Shown here in pieces: positions 26,257-36,290 of a stretch of 64,000 nucleotides of DNA (the stretch's first letter is position 1; every line of letters begins with the position of its first letter). Source of the stretch: Arthrobacter sp. H-02-3 (lineage in GTDB: Bacteria > Actinomycetota > Actinomycetes > Actinomycetales > Micrococcaceae); contig NZ_PYUI01000006.1 of assembly GCF_003097355.1 (NCBI RefSeq), forward strand, positions 1 through 64,000. The letters are read 5' to 3'. The translations under genes were made by a program, and so were the position numbers. Below the pieces are notes generated by a model. The model had not been told where the DNA came from. It was given only the letters and a program-made list of their open reading frames with translations, and made no database searches.

Positions 26257-28314
26257 ATGTCATCAGCCAAACCCGCCCCCGTTCCCTCCGGCCCCGCCGA
26301 TTCCAAAGCTGTCCAGTCCGGAGAAGCCCGTTCCAGCGCCATCATGGCCGCGGGAACGCTCGTTTCGCGTTTTCTGGGCTTCGCCAAGACGTGGATGCTG
26401 GCGGCCGCCCTGGGTCTGGGTTCCACCGTCAATGACACCTTCATCAACGCCAACAATCTCCCCAACCTGATCTTCCTGCTGGTGGCGGGCGGGGTCTTCA
26501 ACGCTGTTCTGGTGCCGCAGATCATCAAGGCCAGCAAGGCGCCGGACAAGGGAGCGGACTATATCAGCCGGCTGCTGACCCTGGCGGTGCTGGTGCTGCT
26601 GGTCCTCACGCTGGCGATCACGCTGCTGGCGCCGTCGGTCATTCAACTGACCACCCAGGGCTACTCGCCGCAGCAGAAGGCCCTCGCGGTGTCGTTCGCG
26701 TTCTGGTGCCTCCCGCAGATCTTCTTTTACGGCCTGTACGCCCTGCTGACCCAGGTCCTCAACGCGCACGGCGCCTTCGGGCCCGCGATGTGGGCGCCGA
26801 TCGTTAACAACATCGTGGCGATCGCCGGGCTGGGCATGTTCATCGCCATCATGGGGGCGAACGCCGTCAACCCCCACACGGTCGACAACTGGGGGTCCTC
26901 CCAGACCTTGCTGGTGGCCGGGTTCTCCACCATCGGCGTCGTCGCGCAGACCGCCATCCTGCTCATTCCCGTGTTCCGGCTGCGCCTGGGCCTGCGGCCG
27001 CGCTTTGGCTGGCGCGGGGTCGGGCTGGGCCATGCCGCGAAGCTGAGCGTCTGGACCCTGGCGACGGCCGCCGTCGGGCAGTTGGCGTTCCTTTACGTCA
27101 TGCGCATCGCAACGATTCCGGGCGGGGAACGGCTCCGCCTGGCACAGGCCGGGGACCCCGCGGCGGAAAGCATCCCCGGCAACGCCGTGCTGGAGGTGGC
27201 CAGCCAGCTGTATCTGCTGCCGCACTCCATCATTGCGCTGTCCCTTGCCACGGTGTTGTTCAACCGGATGACCCGGGCGTCGCAGGACGGCGACCGGGCT
27301 GCTTTGCGCAGCGCGCTCTCCCACGGTCTGCGGACCATGGCCGTGGCGACCGTCTTCGGCGCCCTGGCGCTCTTCGCGCTGGCCGGGCCGCTGGGCATGT
27401 TCTTCTCCGGCGGGGTGCGTCAGGACGGCGTCATGCTGGCCCAAACGCTCACCATCTTGGCTCTCAGCACCCCCTTCATGAGCGCCAACTTCATGATGTC
27501 GCGGGTCTTCTACGCCAACGAGGACGCCCGGACACCCTTCTTCATCCAGCTGGTCCTGGCGCTGGTCAACGTGGTGGCCGCGTTCGTTATCCAGTTCCTG
27601 CCGTTTGATCAGATCATCTTCGCCATCGCCATCCTCTATACCGGCGGCAATATCCTCTCGGTGATCGTCAGCGCGATCTTCCTGCGCCGGCTCCTGGGCC
27701 ATCTGGACGGCCCCCGCATCGCCAGCTCCTACATCCGCATGGGCTACGCGGCCCTGGGGTCCGCCCTGGCCGGAGCCGTGGCCCTGTGGCTGCTGGGCAG
27801 TTACAACCCGGACGGCTTCGCCTGGAGCGACCGGATCGCCGCTCTGGTGACGATCGTCGTCGTCGGCCCCGTCATGCTGGCCGTATACTTCCTGTTGCTG
27901 AAAATGTTCCGTGTGACCGAGCTCCAGGACCTCCTGCAGCCGCTCCTTGGACGGCTCCGGCGCCGGGCAGCCCCGGCAGAGCAGGGCACCGAGCCCCGCG
28001 CCCAAGGGGCGGCGGAGGTGCGGAGGGTGCCGGAGCGGGCCACCGTCTCGGTGGACACCGGCCTGATTCCGCGAATTTCCGGCGAGTTCGATGCCGCGTC
28101 CTTCCGGGCCGGTCCCGACATCCCGGATGAAGATACGTTCCCCTACAGCCGCCAAGCCGGTCCGGAAGGCGGCTACCTGCCGGCCGAAGACCTGCCCAGC
28201 ACCGCGCAAGGCGGTTTGGGCCGGGGCGACGTTCCCCTGCCGGGGCGCCGGACCTATCAGGGACCGGCCGGTCACAACCCCTATTTCCCGTTCAACCGGA
28301 AAAAGAAAAAATGA
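26257..28314 (+). CDS. murJ: Lipid II flippase MurJ (MviN)
   Basis: Flips lipid II across the membrane for peptidoglycan synthesis. The protein of about 685 residues has about fourteen hydrophobic segments, with the MurJ start region SSAIMAAGTLVSRFLGFAKT and NDTFINANNLPNLIFLLVAGG, and MSRVFYANEDARTPF in the second half. A cytoplasmic tail of about 130 residues follows the last helix, rich in Arg, Pro and Gly, without a kinase fold. The start is uncertain: ATG codons at 26227, 26248 and 26257 are in frame and none has a strong ribosome-binding site. In Mycobacterium the homologue is fused to a pseudokinase; here that part is the next gene. Confidence 0.93.
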   Translation: MSSAKPAPVPSGPADSKAVQSGEARSSAIMAAGTLVSRFLGFAKTWMLAAALGLGSTVNDTFINANNLPNLIFLLVAGGVFNAVLVPQIIKASKAPDKGADYISRLLTLAVLVLLVLTLAITLLAPSVIQLTTQGYSPQQKALAVSFAFWCLPQIFFYGLYALLTQVLNAHGAFGPAMWAPIVNNIVAIAGLGMFIAIMGANAVNPHTVDNWGSSQTLLVAGFSTIGVVAQTAILLIPVFRLRLGLRPRFGWRGVGLGHAAKLSVWTLATAAVGQLAFLYVMRIATIPGGERLRLAQAGDPAAESIPGNAVLEVASQLYLLPHSIIALSLATVLFNRMTRASQDGDRAALRSALSHGLRTMAVATVFGALALFALAGPLGMFFSGGVRQDGVMLAQTLTILALSTPFMSANFMMSRVFYANEDARTPFFIQLVLALVNVVAAFVIQFLPFDQIIFAIAILYTGGNILSVIVSAIFLRRLLGHLDGPRIASSYIRMGYAALGSALAGAVALWLLGSYNPDGFAWSDRIAALVTIVVVGPVMLAVYFLLLKMFRVTELQDLLQPLLGRLRRRAAPAEQGTEPRAQGAAEVRRVPERATVSVDTGLIPRISGEFDAASFRAGPDIPDEDTFPYSRQAGPEGGYLPAEDLPSTAQGGLGRGDVPLPGRRTYQGPAGHNPYFPFNRKKKK

Positions 28315-28485
28315 GCCCGGCTCCGTTTCAAACCGCCGTGCTCACGCGGCCCGGACAGAGCATCGGCTAGGATCGAAGACTAACAAGGGGAGTTGCGGAC
28401 CAGCGGTCAACCGGCTTGCCGGAGGGCACAGGGTCGCTCACAGAGTGACCACGTCGGCAGGTCCCGGACAGTCTAGGAGGAGCCC

Positions 28486-30105
28486 GTGTCCCACCCGATC
28501 GATGTCGGATCAGTACTCGGTGGCCGCTACAAGGTCACTGCCACTGTACTGACCTCACATGACCAGGATCTGGTGCTGGACGGTGTGGACCAGGTGCTCA
28601 ACCGTCCCGTGAGCATCCTCGTCGCCGGACCGGGCAACGCCGAGCAGGTGGCCCAGAGCGCCCGCGAAGTCGCCACGGGCGAACGGCCGGGCAGCGTTCA
28701 GATCCTTGACCTCGGCGTCAGCGATGCCACCACGTATCTGATCACCAACCACACCTCCGCGGCGGATCTGCTGGACCTTGTGGTGTCCTCCAACCCGCCG
28801 TACATCGAGCCCTTCTTCACCGATACCCTGGGCAGCGAGATCTTCGGGCAGGCACGCTCCCACGAACCCGAAACGTATGACGGACTCTACGACGACGAGG
28901 AAGTCGACGCCGGGTACATCAATTACGGGCACACCCAGCCGGTCGCAGGACACCAGCCGGCGCCCCCGGCCGCCCCGGCCGCCGGAATGCCGTCCCGCCC
29001 CGCGTCCGCACCCTCGTCCGGCGCTGCAGCAGCGGCAGCCGCCGGAGCCGCGGCCGCGGCTGCCAGGGCTCCCAAGGCCCCAAAGACTGCACCGCAGGAG
29101 ACTGCTGCACACCACGCCAAAGAAACAACGGCGCCCCAGCCCGTCCAGGAGAGCGCAGCTCCCCGCCCGGCCGAGCCGGCAGCGCCGCAGCCCCCAACTG
29201 CCGCGGCTCCCAAGGTCTCCTTGTGGTCCGACGACGACTACGCCGGTACCGATCAGCAGGGCAACGGAATTCAGCAAGGCGTCGAAGACCACCAAGACAG
29301 CGGTGATCACCACGGCGCCGCCGCAGCCGCCTCCGCCGGACTGGCCGGATCCGGATTCAACAGCGCGGACCGCGCTCCTGGCAACTTCCCCGCCTCCGCC
29401 CGGTCCGCCGTGGACGAGGACGAGTACGTGGAGTACGACGACGAGCCGCGCCGGGAGCCTCGCTCCATGCGGTGGCTGGTTGGCGGCCTACTGGCTGTCG
29501 TCCTGGTGGTGGTACTCATCTTTGCGGTCACCAGTCTCGGCAGCCTTTTCAAGAGCAGCCCCCAGTCGAACGCCGGGTCCTCCTCCTCGTCGTCGACCAG
29601 CGCGCCGGAACAGTCAACGGGACAACCGTCGTCGACCGCCAGCGAGGCGCCCGCGGCCGGGCCGCCCGTCATTCAGGACGTGACGCGACTGGGCAACTTC
29701 GACTTCGCCGGAAACTACGACTCCGACCTCGTGAAAACCTTCGACGGGAACGGCGCGAGTTACTGGTCCGACATGGAATTCGCCACGGAGGACTGGGGTG
29801 GCCTTGCCTCCGAGGTTCCGCTCGTCGTCAAGCTGAAGGGCCCTTCCAAGGTCTCTTCCGTCACTCTGAGCCAGCTTGGTGCGTCCGGCGGCAACATCAG
29901 CGTCTACACCAACGACCGTCCTTCCCTGGATGGCGCGAAGCAGGTCGGCAGCAACAGCTTCACCTCGCCGGACCTGACGATGCCGCTGCCGGAACCGGTC
30001 ACGGCGCAATACGTGATCGTGTCCATCAAGACGCTTCCCAAGCTCGCCGCTCCCAAGACCCGTTATGGCTACGGTCTCCGCCTGGCCGAGATCAAGGTGC
30101 AGTAG
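28486..30105 (+). CDS. Pseudokinase/discoidin-like single-pass membrane protein
   Basis: A 539-residue protein that appears to be the detached C-terminal half of a MurJ-pseudokinase fusion. Residues about 1-100 resemble the N-lobe of a Ser/Thr kinase (VLGGRYKVTATV, then LNRPVSILVAG, then SVQILDLGVSDATTYLITNH), but the VAVK lysine position reads VSIL and no catalytic or DFG motif follows, so it is inactive and truncated. An Ala/Pro-rich linker (about 160-250) leads to one membrane helix (RWLVGGLLAVVLVVVLIFAV, about 327-347), a Ser-rich linker, and an extracellular beta-rich domain resembling F5/8 type C (discoidin) modules. The GTG start at 28486 has AGGAGG just upstream. Probably a MurJ partner. 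Confidence 0.8.
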   Translation: MSHPIDVGSVLGGRYKVTATVLTSHDQDLVLDGVDQVLNRPVSILVAGPGNAEQVAQSAREVATGERPGSVQILDLGVSDATTYLITNHTSAADLLDLVVSSNPPYIEPFFTDTLGSEIFGQARSHEPETYDGLYDDEEVDAGYINYGHTQPVAGHQPAPPAAPAAGMPSRPASAPSSGAAAAAAAGAAAAAARAPKAPKTAPQETAAHHAKETTAPQPVQESAAPRPAEPAAPQPPTAAAPKVSLWSDDDYAGTDQQGNGIQQGVEDHQDSGDHHGAAAAASAGLAGSGFNSADRAPGNFPASARSAVDEDEYVEYDDEPRREPRSMRWLVGGLLAVVLVVVLIFAVTSLGSLFKSSPQSNAGSSSSSSTSAPEQSTGQPSSTASEAPAAGPPVIQDVTRLGNFDFAGNYDSDLVKTFDGNGASYWSDMEFATEDWGGLASEVPLVVKLKGPSKVSSVTLSQLGASGGNISVYTNDRPSLDGAKQVGSNSFTSPDLTMPLPEPVTAQYVIVSIKTLPKLAAPKTRYGYGLRLAEIKVQ

Positions 30106-30170
30106 CGGACACTGTGCACTAGCGGGTGCAGTGCACTAGGGGACACCGTTCACTCGGGGACAGCGTGCAG
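30103..30170 (+). repeat. Four tandem 17-bp imperfect repeats after the pseudokinase gene
   Basis: Units begin at 30103, 30120, 30137 and 30154 (for example TAGCGGACACTGTGCAC and TAGGGGACACCGTTCAC), with the start of a fifth at 30171. The first unit includes the gene's stop codon TAG. Function unknown. Confidence 0.8.
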
Positions 30171-30349
30171 TAGCGGGCCTGTCATCCGGGCGCCTTCTCC
30201 GGCCTCGGCCTCGCCAAACCGGTACCCTGAGTAGTGGCGTCGCTCCGTGACGCCCATGTCGGCCGGAATATTCAATGCCCGGCAATAGTTGTGCCATGTG
30301 GCCGGCCATCGAGGCGGGCGCATCGACAAAGGAAGAGGTTCACCGTTCA

Positions 30350-31306
30350 GTGAGCAACGCAGAAAACACTGCCTCCGAAGTACGTGATGTCATCATCGTC
30401 GGCTCCGGCCCGGCGGGCTACACCGCAGCGGTGTACACGGCGCGCGCGAACCTGAAGCCGCTGCTCCTGGCAGGCTCGGTCACCGCCGGCGGCGAACTGA
30501 TGAACACCACGGACGTGGAGAACTACCCTGGATTCCCCGAAGGCATCATGGGCCCGGACCTCATGGAGAACTTCGAGAAGCAGGCTGCCCGCTTCGGCAC
30601 GGAGATCCAGTTCGAGGACGTCACCGAGCTGGACCTCGACGGCGAGATCAAGACGGTGACCATCGGCACGGGGGAGACCTTCAAGGCCCGTTCCATCATC
30701 CTTTCCACCGGCTCCGCCTACCGCGAGCTCGGGCTGCCGAACGAGAAGCGGCTGTCCGGCCACGGCGTTAGCTGGTGTGCAACCTGCGACGGTTTCTTCT
30801 TCAAGGATCAGGACATCGCGGTCATCGGCGGCGGCGACTCCGCCATGGAAGAGGCTCTGTTCCTCACCAAGTTCGCCAAGTCCGTCACTGTGGTGCACCG
30901 CCGCGACGCCCTCCGCGCTTCAAAGATCATGGCCGACCGTGCCCTGGCCCACGAGAAGATCAACTTCGTGTGGAATACCGCAGTCGAAGACGTCCTTGGA
31001 CAGGACAAAGTCACCGGATTGCGGTTGAAGAACCTGGTAGACGGCACGGAAACTGAACTGGCCGTGACCGGCGTGTTCGTGGCAATCGGGAACGACCCCC
31101 GAACGGACCTCGTCAAGGGCAAGCTCGAGTTGACCGGAGAGGGAACCATCGCCGTCGACGGCCGCACCTCGAAGACCAGCATCCAGGGTGTTTTCGCTGC
31201 CGGCGACGTCATTGACCCGACCTACCGCCAGGCCATCACCGCCTCGGGTTCCGGCTGTGTGGCGGCTCTCGACGTCGAGCACTACCTGGCAGATTTTCAC
31301 GCCTAA
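30350..31306 (+). CDS. trxB: Thioredoxin-disulfide reductase
   Basis: An FAD/NADPH enzyme that reduces thioredoxin. With the GTG start at 30350 the protein has 318 residues, the usual length; an upstream in-frame start exists at 30275 but adds sequence without homology. Features in order: FAD-binding [16 protein letters not shown], the redox-active CATC in [15 protein letters not shown]-binding [10 protein letters not shown], and the C-terminal [19 protein letters not shown]. It is followed 40 bases later by trxA, giving a complete thioredoxin system in one operon. Confidence 0.96.
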   Translation: MSNAENTASEVRDVIIVGSGPAGYTAAVYTARANLKPLLLAGSVTAGGELMNTTDVENYPGFPEGIMGPDLMENFEKQAARFGTEIQFEDVTELDLDGEIKTVTIGTGETFKARSIILSTGSAYRELGLPNEKRLSGHGVSWCATCDGFFFKDQDIAVIGGGDSAMEEALFLTKFAKSVTVVHRRDALRASKIMADRALAHEKINFVWNTAVEDVLGQDKVTGLRLKNLVDGTETELAVTGVFVAIGNDPRTDLVKGKLELTGEGTIAVDGRTSKTSIQGVFAAGDVIDPTYRQAITASGSGCVAALDVEHYLADFHA

Positions 31307-31346
31307 GACGGCGCGCAGCAACCAACCGAAGAGAGAGACAAAGGTC

Positions 31347-31673
31347 ATGAGCAACGCAAAAGACGTAACAGACGCCAGCTTCAGCACCGACGTACTGGCC
31401 TCCGACAAGCCGGTCATTGTGGACTTCTGGGCCGAATGGTGCGGCCCCTGCCGCAAGCTCGGCCCGATTCTCGACGAAATCTCTGTGGAGTACAGCGAAA
31501 AGGTTGATGTAGTCAAGGTAAACGTTGACGACAACCCAGCCATCGCCGCCGAGTACGGCATCACGTCAATCCCGGCTGTGTACCTGTTCCAGGGCGGCGA
31601 GGTCAAGAGCACCGTCATCGGCGCCCGACCCAAGCAGTTCTTCGAGAAGGAATTCGCGGACGTCCTGTCCTAA
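31347..31673 (+). CDS. trxA: Thioredoxin
   Basis: A 108-residue thioredoxin with the active site WCGPCRK in [17 protein letters not shown] and the cis-proline loop [11 protein letters not shown]. It reduces cytoplasmic protein disulfides and is reduced by the adjacent trxB product. ATG at 31347 has AAAGG just upstream. It is the last gene before the long non-coding parS region, and a strong intrinsic terminator follows at 31769-31801. Confidence 0.96.
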   Translation: MSNAKDVTDASFSTDVLASDKPVIVDFWAEWCGPCRKLGPILDEISVEYSEKVDVVKVNVDDNPAIAAEYGITSIPAVYLFQGGEVKSTVIGARPKQFFEKEFADVLS

Positions 31674-31768
31674 TTCCGGCTCGGCTTCACCGGTAGTTTC
31701 GCAACTAGCTTTTTGATGGACTTGCTGAGGCCCGAGCATCTCGGGGCGTAGTGTCCGGTTGGCTGGTG

Positions 31769-31801
31769 GTGACCCCCGCTTCTGGCGGGGGTCACTTTTT
31801 T
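31769..31801 (+). terminator. Strong intrinsic terminator of trxB-trxA
   Basis: An 11-bp perfect stem (GTGACCCCCGC with GCGGGGGTCAC, five-base loop TTCTG) followed directly by six T residues. Confidence 0.93.
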
Positions 31802-32119
31802 GCCCGGGTGCCGGTCACGGCTCTGGTCCCTTGCCATGGCTGCCGCTGGCCGAGGGGAGTGGGCTCGGAGGGACGAGTGGGTGCGCCCGGCCGATTGGGA
31901 TGTTCTCGATTGAGAGAGGCGTCCGCCTTGGGGTTTCATCAGTCTTATTGAGTTGCCCAATCCTTTAGTTTTTCAGGAAGCGGGCCCTCTTCACCGGGGA
32001 TCGGAAAACCGTGATCGAGAGGGGTCCGGTGGCGGAATTCCGGCCCATCATCGGCCACGCGAATTCTTGGAAACCGGCATTTCGGGGAACGTCGACGGGC
32101 CTCCTGGGAATGCGTCTGT

Positions 32120-32135
32120 GTTTCACGTGAAACAT
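32120..32135. promoter_or_regulatory. parS: parS site 1
   Basis: TGTTTCACGTGAAACA, a perfect match to the bacterial parS consensus bound by ParB. Confidence 0.95.
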
Positions 32136-32282
32136 TGGCTGCGCGCGTGCCGGCGCGTGGCCATCGCATACTCCCTCGTGACTCCGTCCGCAGCGTCCTA
32201 TACACTCACCAATCGCAACAGGTGATTCTGCCAAATTTCCAGCCACTCGGGACCCGGAACGGAAGCTCGTCAGGAGCGCGGC

Positions 32283-32298
32283 TGTTTCACGTGAAACG
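32283..32298. promoter_or_regulatory. parS: parS site 2
   Basis: TGTTTCACGTGAAACG, one end base differs from the 16-bp consensus; the 14-bp core is perfect. Confidence 0.93.
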
Positions 32299-32718
32299 TC
32301 GAGTGCCCGCAAGAGGCTCCGAGTTGATCATCGTGGCCGGATTATGCCCACGGCCCGCATTCCACGAACGGCGATGTAGTGCATGTGGATGATGCCTTTG
32401 AACCTCGCCGAGTTTGGGCGATGTTCTCTGCGGAAAACAGATTCCCCCTGACAGCACCGGTTGAGGGCGATTTGCTCGAAGATGCGCCGCGGGGAAGGTG
32501 CACTGAGCGGCAGTGCGCCCGCTTCGGCAGTACAGCCACAACGTAGCCCTGACGGAGGCACAGCCGGCTCGTCAGGTGCTGCCCGCACAAACCGTGGCGC
32601 TAGGTACGACCGCCGGCGCGCCCGCAGGCGAGTTCGTCAGCCGTGACGACCCTCCTGGCCACCGCTAGCCAACCGCCACCCTTTCAATCGGTGCTGCCCT
32701 ATCAGCCGGCGCTGACAG

Positions 32719-32734
32719 TGTTTCACGTGAAACA
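32719..32734. promoter_or_regulatory. parS: parS site 3
   Basis: TGTTTCACGTGAAACA, perfect consensus. Confidence 0.95.
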
Positions 32735-32857
32735 TCCGTGAGGAAGGTTTCAGTCTCTCGAGGCAGGCTGTTCCGCCGTACTATTCAAGGGGCCGAATCC
32801 ATCCGAGCGTATGGTCTGGACCGAATAGAGGCGCCAAGCTAAGAAGGGCAGGCGTCA

Positions 32858-32873
32858 TGTTTCACGTGAAACA
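32858..32873. promoter_or_regulatory. parS: parS site 4
   Basis: TGTTTCACGTGAAACA, perfect consensus, 123 bp after site 3. Confidence 0.95.
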
Positions 32874-33242
32874 ACTAGGAAGAACATCGACACCCCTACA
32901 TAAATGATTGTAGACTATTACTTACATCCCCGGCTGCCCCTTTCATCCGTGCGCTGAAGTTCGCCGGGGCCGTGCTTGTCGTCGTCTGTCTTTCGCCGTC
33001 TGACACACTCATGAGAGCGTCGAGAATTCGGTCTCGCTGTCGGCCAGGCTCCGACGGGATGGGGGACAGGCGTCTCTGGAGCACCTGGGCTCCTCGCTGA
33101 ATCCCGGTTGGCCCTCATCCAGCCCAAGCCTGATGGGCCCCGGTTCGAGATTCCACGCGAAGCCGTGGCTGCAAATTACCCTGTTGGCGGCGCACTGGTC
33201 TAGCCACATGGTTTCCTAACGGCCCGGCGGCCTTGGCGTCGC

Positions 33243-33258
33243 CGTTTCACGTGAAACA
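33243..33258. promoter_or_regulatory. parS: parS site 5
   Basis: CGTTTCACGTGAAACA, perfect core with one end base changed. Confidence 0.93.
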
Positions 33259-34348
33259 TTCTGCACACACCGCGCGACAGGCTGACTCAGCCCGGGCGGC
33301 AGCGCCCGCTGGCGCGCAACGTCGCGGCCGCGAAAATCGCGGTCTCAGACTTGCCGGCCGCGCGAGGGAGGAACCAATCCCGGACAGAGGATAGCGGGGG
33401 AGCGATTCAGCTCCGCAGACGGTATCTCAGCAGCGCCTCCGCCTACGCAGTCCCGACAGTGGCAGACGTACTCCCGAGCCGGCCCGCGAGACTTGTCGCG
33501 CACAATCCCCCGATTGGCTCCTCAGGAGCCGAAGGGACCGAGGACGTGAAGCCCGGTTCCCATGCCACGAAGAACGCCAGGGCAAAAGCCCGATCCGCAG
33601 CAGGGCGTAAGCCATTCAGCCGCAAACTCAAATCGGGGCCCACAGACTTCAGTCGCAAGGACTCGTCAACCCAGCCTCGGTACTGGCCCGGGGCCGGATT
33701 CCTAAGTGGTTCTCGACGGCGCCAGCGAGTCCTCGCTTCCGGCCCGTTCCAGCGTGGAGCTCAGCCCGATGGTACTCCCTTCAGTTCAGGACAAGACTCT
33801 ACGAGCAGGCACTGCGCAGTTCTTTACTCAGCTCACGCCGCGTGCATCCAAGTGCCCTTCAATGCCCCCTGAGCTCCCCGTAATCGGCACTCCACATGCT
33901 TGGTTAGCCTCGATAGCCGGCCTCGCGAATCTGATGAGGAACCCGACGATGCGGTAGACCGCGCGAGGTCCCCACGTGCCGTCCTCCGACCCACAGGGGA
34001 GGGTTCGCTCCATCCTGGACTCCGCACTACTGACTCGGCGAATCGGGGCCGTCTCGAATCCATGTTGGAGATTTCCACGGCATCTCGAGACGTCACGAAT
34101 CCTCTGTCGGCTTACGCCGTGAGACTCCATCAGTGTCACTTGGAGTGTGTCCGGGCGCCGTCAGTATTCGATCCAATAGCCTTCGGCGGGGTTGGTGACG
34201 GCCCGCACTGGTGCTACCAGTCAATGTTCACAGACCCTCCGCGGCTGGCTCGGACCGGCGACAAGCGGGAGCAGCGACTGCCCTCTTGTGGGATGACTGG
34301 TTCCTCCGGCCAGTGATCTGCTCTGTCTTATCGTCTGTCTCCACCAGG

Positions 34349-34403
34349 TTCTCCACAGAAGTTATTCACATGGTTATCCACAGGTGCTGAGAGATTATTC
34401 ACA
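34349..34403. other. DnaA-box cluster in the parS region
   Basis: Within 55 bp lie TTCTCCACA (34349), TTATTCACA (34362), TTATCCACA (34374) and TTATTCACA (34395). All are on the same strand and match or nearly match the DnaA-box consensus TTATNCACA. It lies in the gene desert, about 10 kb from dnaA. Confidence 0.75.
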
Positions 34404-34627
34404 CCGCATGATGCACACCACAGAGCCGGGTCGAACTGCGAACACGTAATGACGCCTGCGGTATCCCGGGCTCGATATTGGTCTCCGCGGAGCCGGACGG
34501 CTGGCTCTTGTCACAGTCAAGAAATGCCCACCAGAGATGGCTAAAATCCCTGGAAAATTAACCATTCCACTGCGAATTGATAGGTGCGGCGTGTTGCCTT
34601 AAGCAGCCCGACCATCGACGGAGATTA

Positions 34628-34643
34628 TGTTTCACGTGAAACT
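34628..34643. promoter_or_regulatory. parS: parS site 6
   Basis: TGTTTCACGTGAAACT, perfect core; lies between the two groups of DnaA boxes (34349-34403 and 34733-34777). Confidence 0.93.
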
Positions 34644-34732
34644 CTTCTCCACGATCCTGGCCGAGCAGCGGCGCCGGACAGCCGCTGCCGCCTCACCTTC
34701 ATCCACTCTGGCGGACGGGATTCCTCGCAGAC

Positions 34733-34777
34733 TAATCCACAAAGTTATCCACAGTAATATCCACCGATGTATCCACC
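34733..34777. other. Second small set of DnaA-box-like sites
   Basis: TAATCCACA (34733-34741) and TTATCCACA (34745-34753) are followed by two ATCCACC near-boxes up to 34777, all on the plus strand. Only the second is a perfect box. Confidence 0.6.
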
Positions 34778-35665
34778 GTGGATTGGGAGTGTCTGCTGTC
34801 TCCGTGGTGCCCCTTAGATCATCTGGGGAGTGCCACGTCGACAATCCATCCAGCTGGTGCCTCACGGCTGATTCGCCAGTAGCGCTATAGCTCCAGATCA
34901 CAATGTCGGTGGCATCACGATCCGCCGGCGCCATTCCCCACCGGGTTGCGCCTCCGTGCGGCACCGAAGGCCAGCCCTCCCAGGAGGTGCGCCGCCTTGC
35001 ATTTGGCCGCGCCATCGAAGAAGAAGCCGTGGAACCAACGTGAACGGCCACGGGCGGAATAGTTCAGCTGAAGAGCTACGCATTCCTTCCAGGTTCCGTC
35101 TGTTGACCCCGTCCAATATTGTCGCTCGAAGCTCGCATGCCGGACAGAAACTCGTTCGCTGCCTCTCTGGTCTGTACCGGTCTTCGAGAGCGGCAGCCCT
35201 GCCACGGGCTACCTTTGACCGCACACGACGGAGACAGAGCGGGTAACGTCGGCGTGACCGCCAGGCCAGAGCCGAGGGCTGGCCAAAGGAAGAATTGGTG
35301 CAACGGGCCTACTACCGCCAGCGGCGGGGGGAGTGCGATGGGCGTCAGCCTGGCGGGAAGGCGGCCAGGAGGGCGGACTGAGGGAGGCCTCAGGATGACC
35401 GGCAAGCCACTGCCATGGACGGAGGCAGCGGGAGCGACAGCGCGCGCCGCAGACCCCCGCTCGGAAGGAGCCGGACGAGCACGGCCGCTGCCGGTCGGAC
35501 ACATGGTACGGGCACTGCGGAGGGCTTCCAGATCGGCACAGCCGCTGGACGCGAGGTAGGGGCATTCAAGCCGAATCACGTCCCGCTGTTGGGCAGTCGG
35601 AGTTCGCGCGGACCAGTTCATGGATCACAACTCTGGCCAGCCATCCAAGCGCCGGGAGTCGGCAT

Positions 35666-35681
35666 CGTTTCACGTGAAACA
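35666..35681. promoter_or_regulatory. parS: parS site 7
   Basis: CGTTTCACGTGAAACA, perfect core with one end base changed. Confidence 0.93.
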
Positions 35682-35823
35682 TCCGCGCTCTTGCCAGATG
35701 GATCGAGTTCGCGCCGTCTTGTCCGCCGACGAACGCCTCGCTCACGGGGTGAAGCTCTACCGTCCCTGTGAACGTCCCTGCCCCTGCCGTGGGCCATAGA
35801 CGTGACTTACGCGGCGCTGGTCC

Positions 35824-35859
35824 GCATCGGCATCGGCATTGGCATTGGCATTGGCATCG
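35824..35859. repeat. Hexanucleotide tandem repeat (GCATYG)6
   Basis: Six consecutive 6-bp units, GCATCG twice, GCATTG three times, then GCATCG, in the gene desert. Likely a slippage-prone microsatellite; no coding frame supports it. Confidence 0.85.
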
Positions 35860-36219
35860 GCGAACAATGCCAGCATCTGCACTAGGCGGCGACCATGCCG
35901 CTGGCGGGAAAGTCCGAGCCAACGCGATCGAGGGAGCGCTTGCTGCCCCTAACGGGGGAGAGCCGTTGGCGCCCTCTTGTACGACACATAGGGGCTGGCT
36001 TGCGCACGGAGAAATACCAGAGACGGAGCTCGGACAAAAGGTAGGCGACCAGGCAAATGACCGGGGGAGCCGGGGAGCGCGATCGTCTAGGGCAGTCACA
36101 CTACTGCTCCTACGCGGGGGATTCCGACTCAGCCGCGACGAAGACGGCCACATTGCTGGCGGTCGCCGTAGACACAGCTAGGAGGTCCGGGCTTGTGGCC
36201 CCGCACCCACATACCCTCA

Positions 36220-36290
36220 CCCGCACCCACAGGACCCGGGCCCACGCCCACGCCCACGCCCACGCCCGCACCCACAGACCCGAGCCCACG
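36220..36290. repeat. C/G-rich repeat with G-quadruplex potential on the minus strand
   Basis: Four CCCACG units (36241-36264) are flanked by two copies of a 26-27 bp element (36220-36246 and 36265-36290) beginning CCCGCACCCACAG. On the minus strand this gives seven GGG tracts separated by 3-base spacers between 36235 and 36273, a canonical G-quadruplex-forming pattern. Confidence 0.8.

Noticed and set aside
26263-28275. A 670-codon minus-strand frame opposite murJ
   Set aside because: A composition-driven shadow of murJ, rich in Gln/Gly/His/Asp with no recognisable motif.
30103-30170. CRISPR array
   Set aside because: The 17-bp units are directly adjacent with no spacers and no cas genes nearby; they are simple tandem repeats.
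33351-33872. A 173-codon plus-strand frame in the gene desert
   Set aside because: No Shine-Dalgarno, no domain, and Ser/Arg/Pro-rich random-looking composition; it overlaps other frames on both strands.
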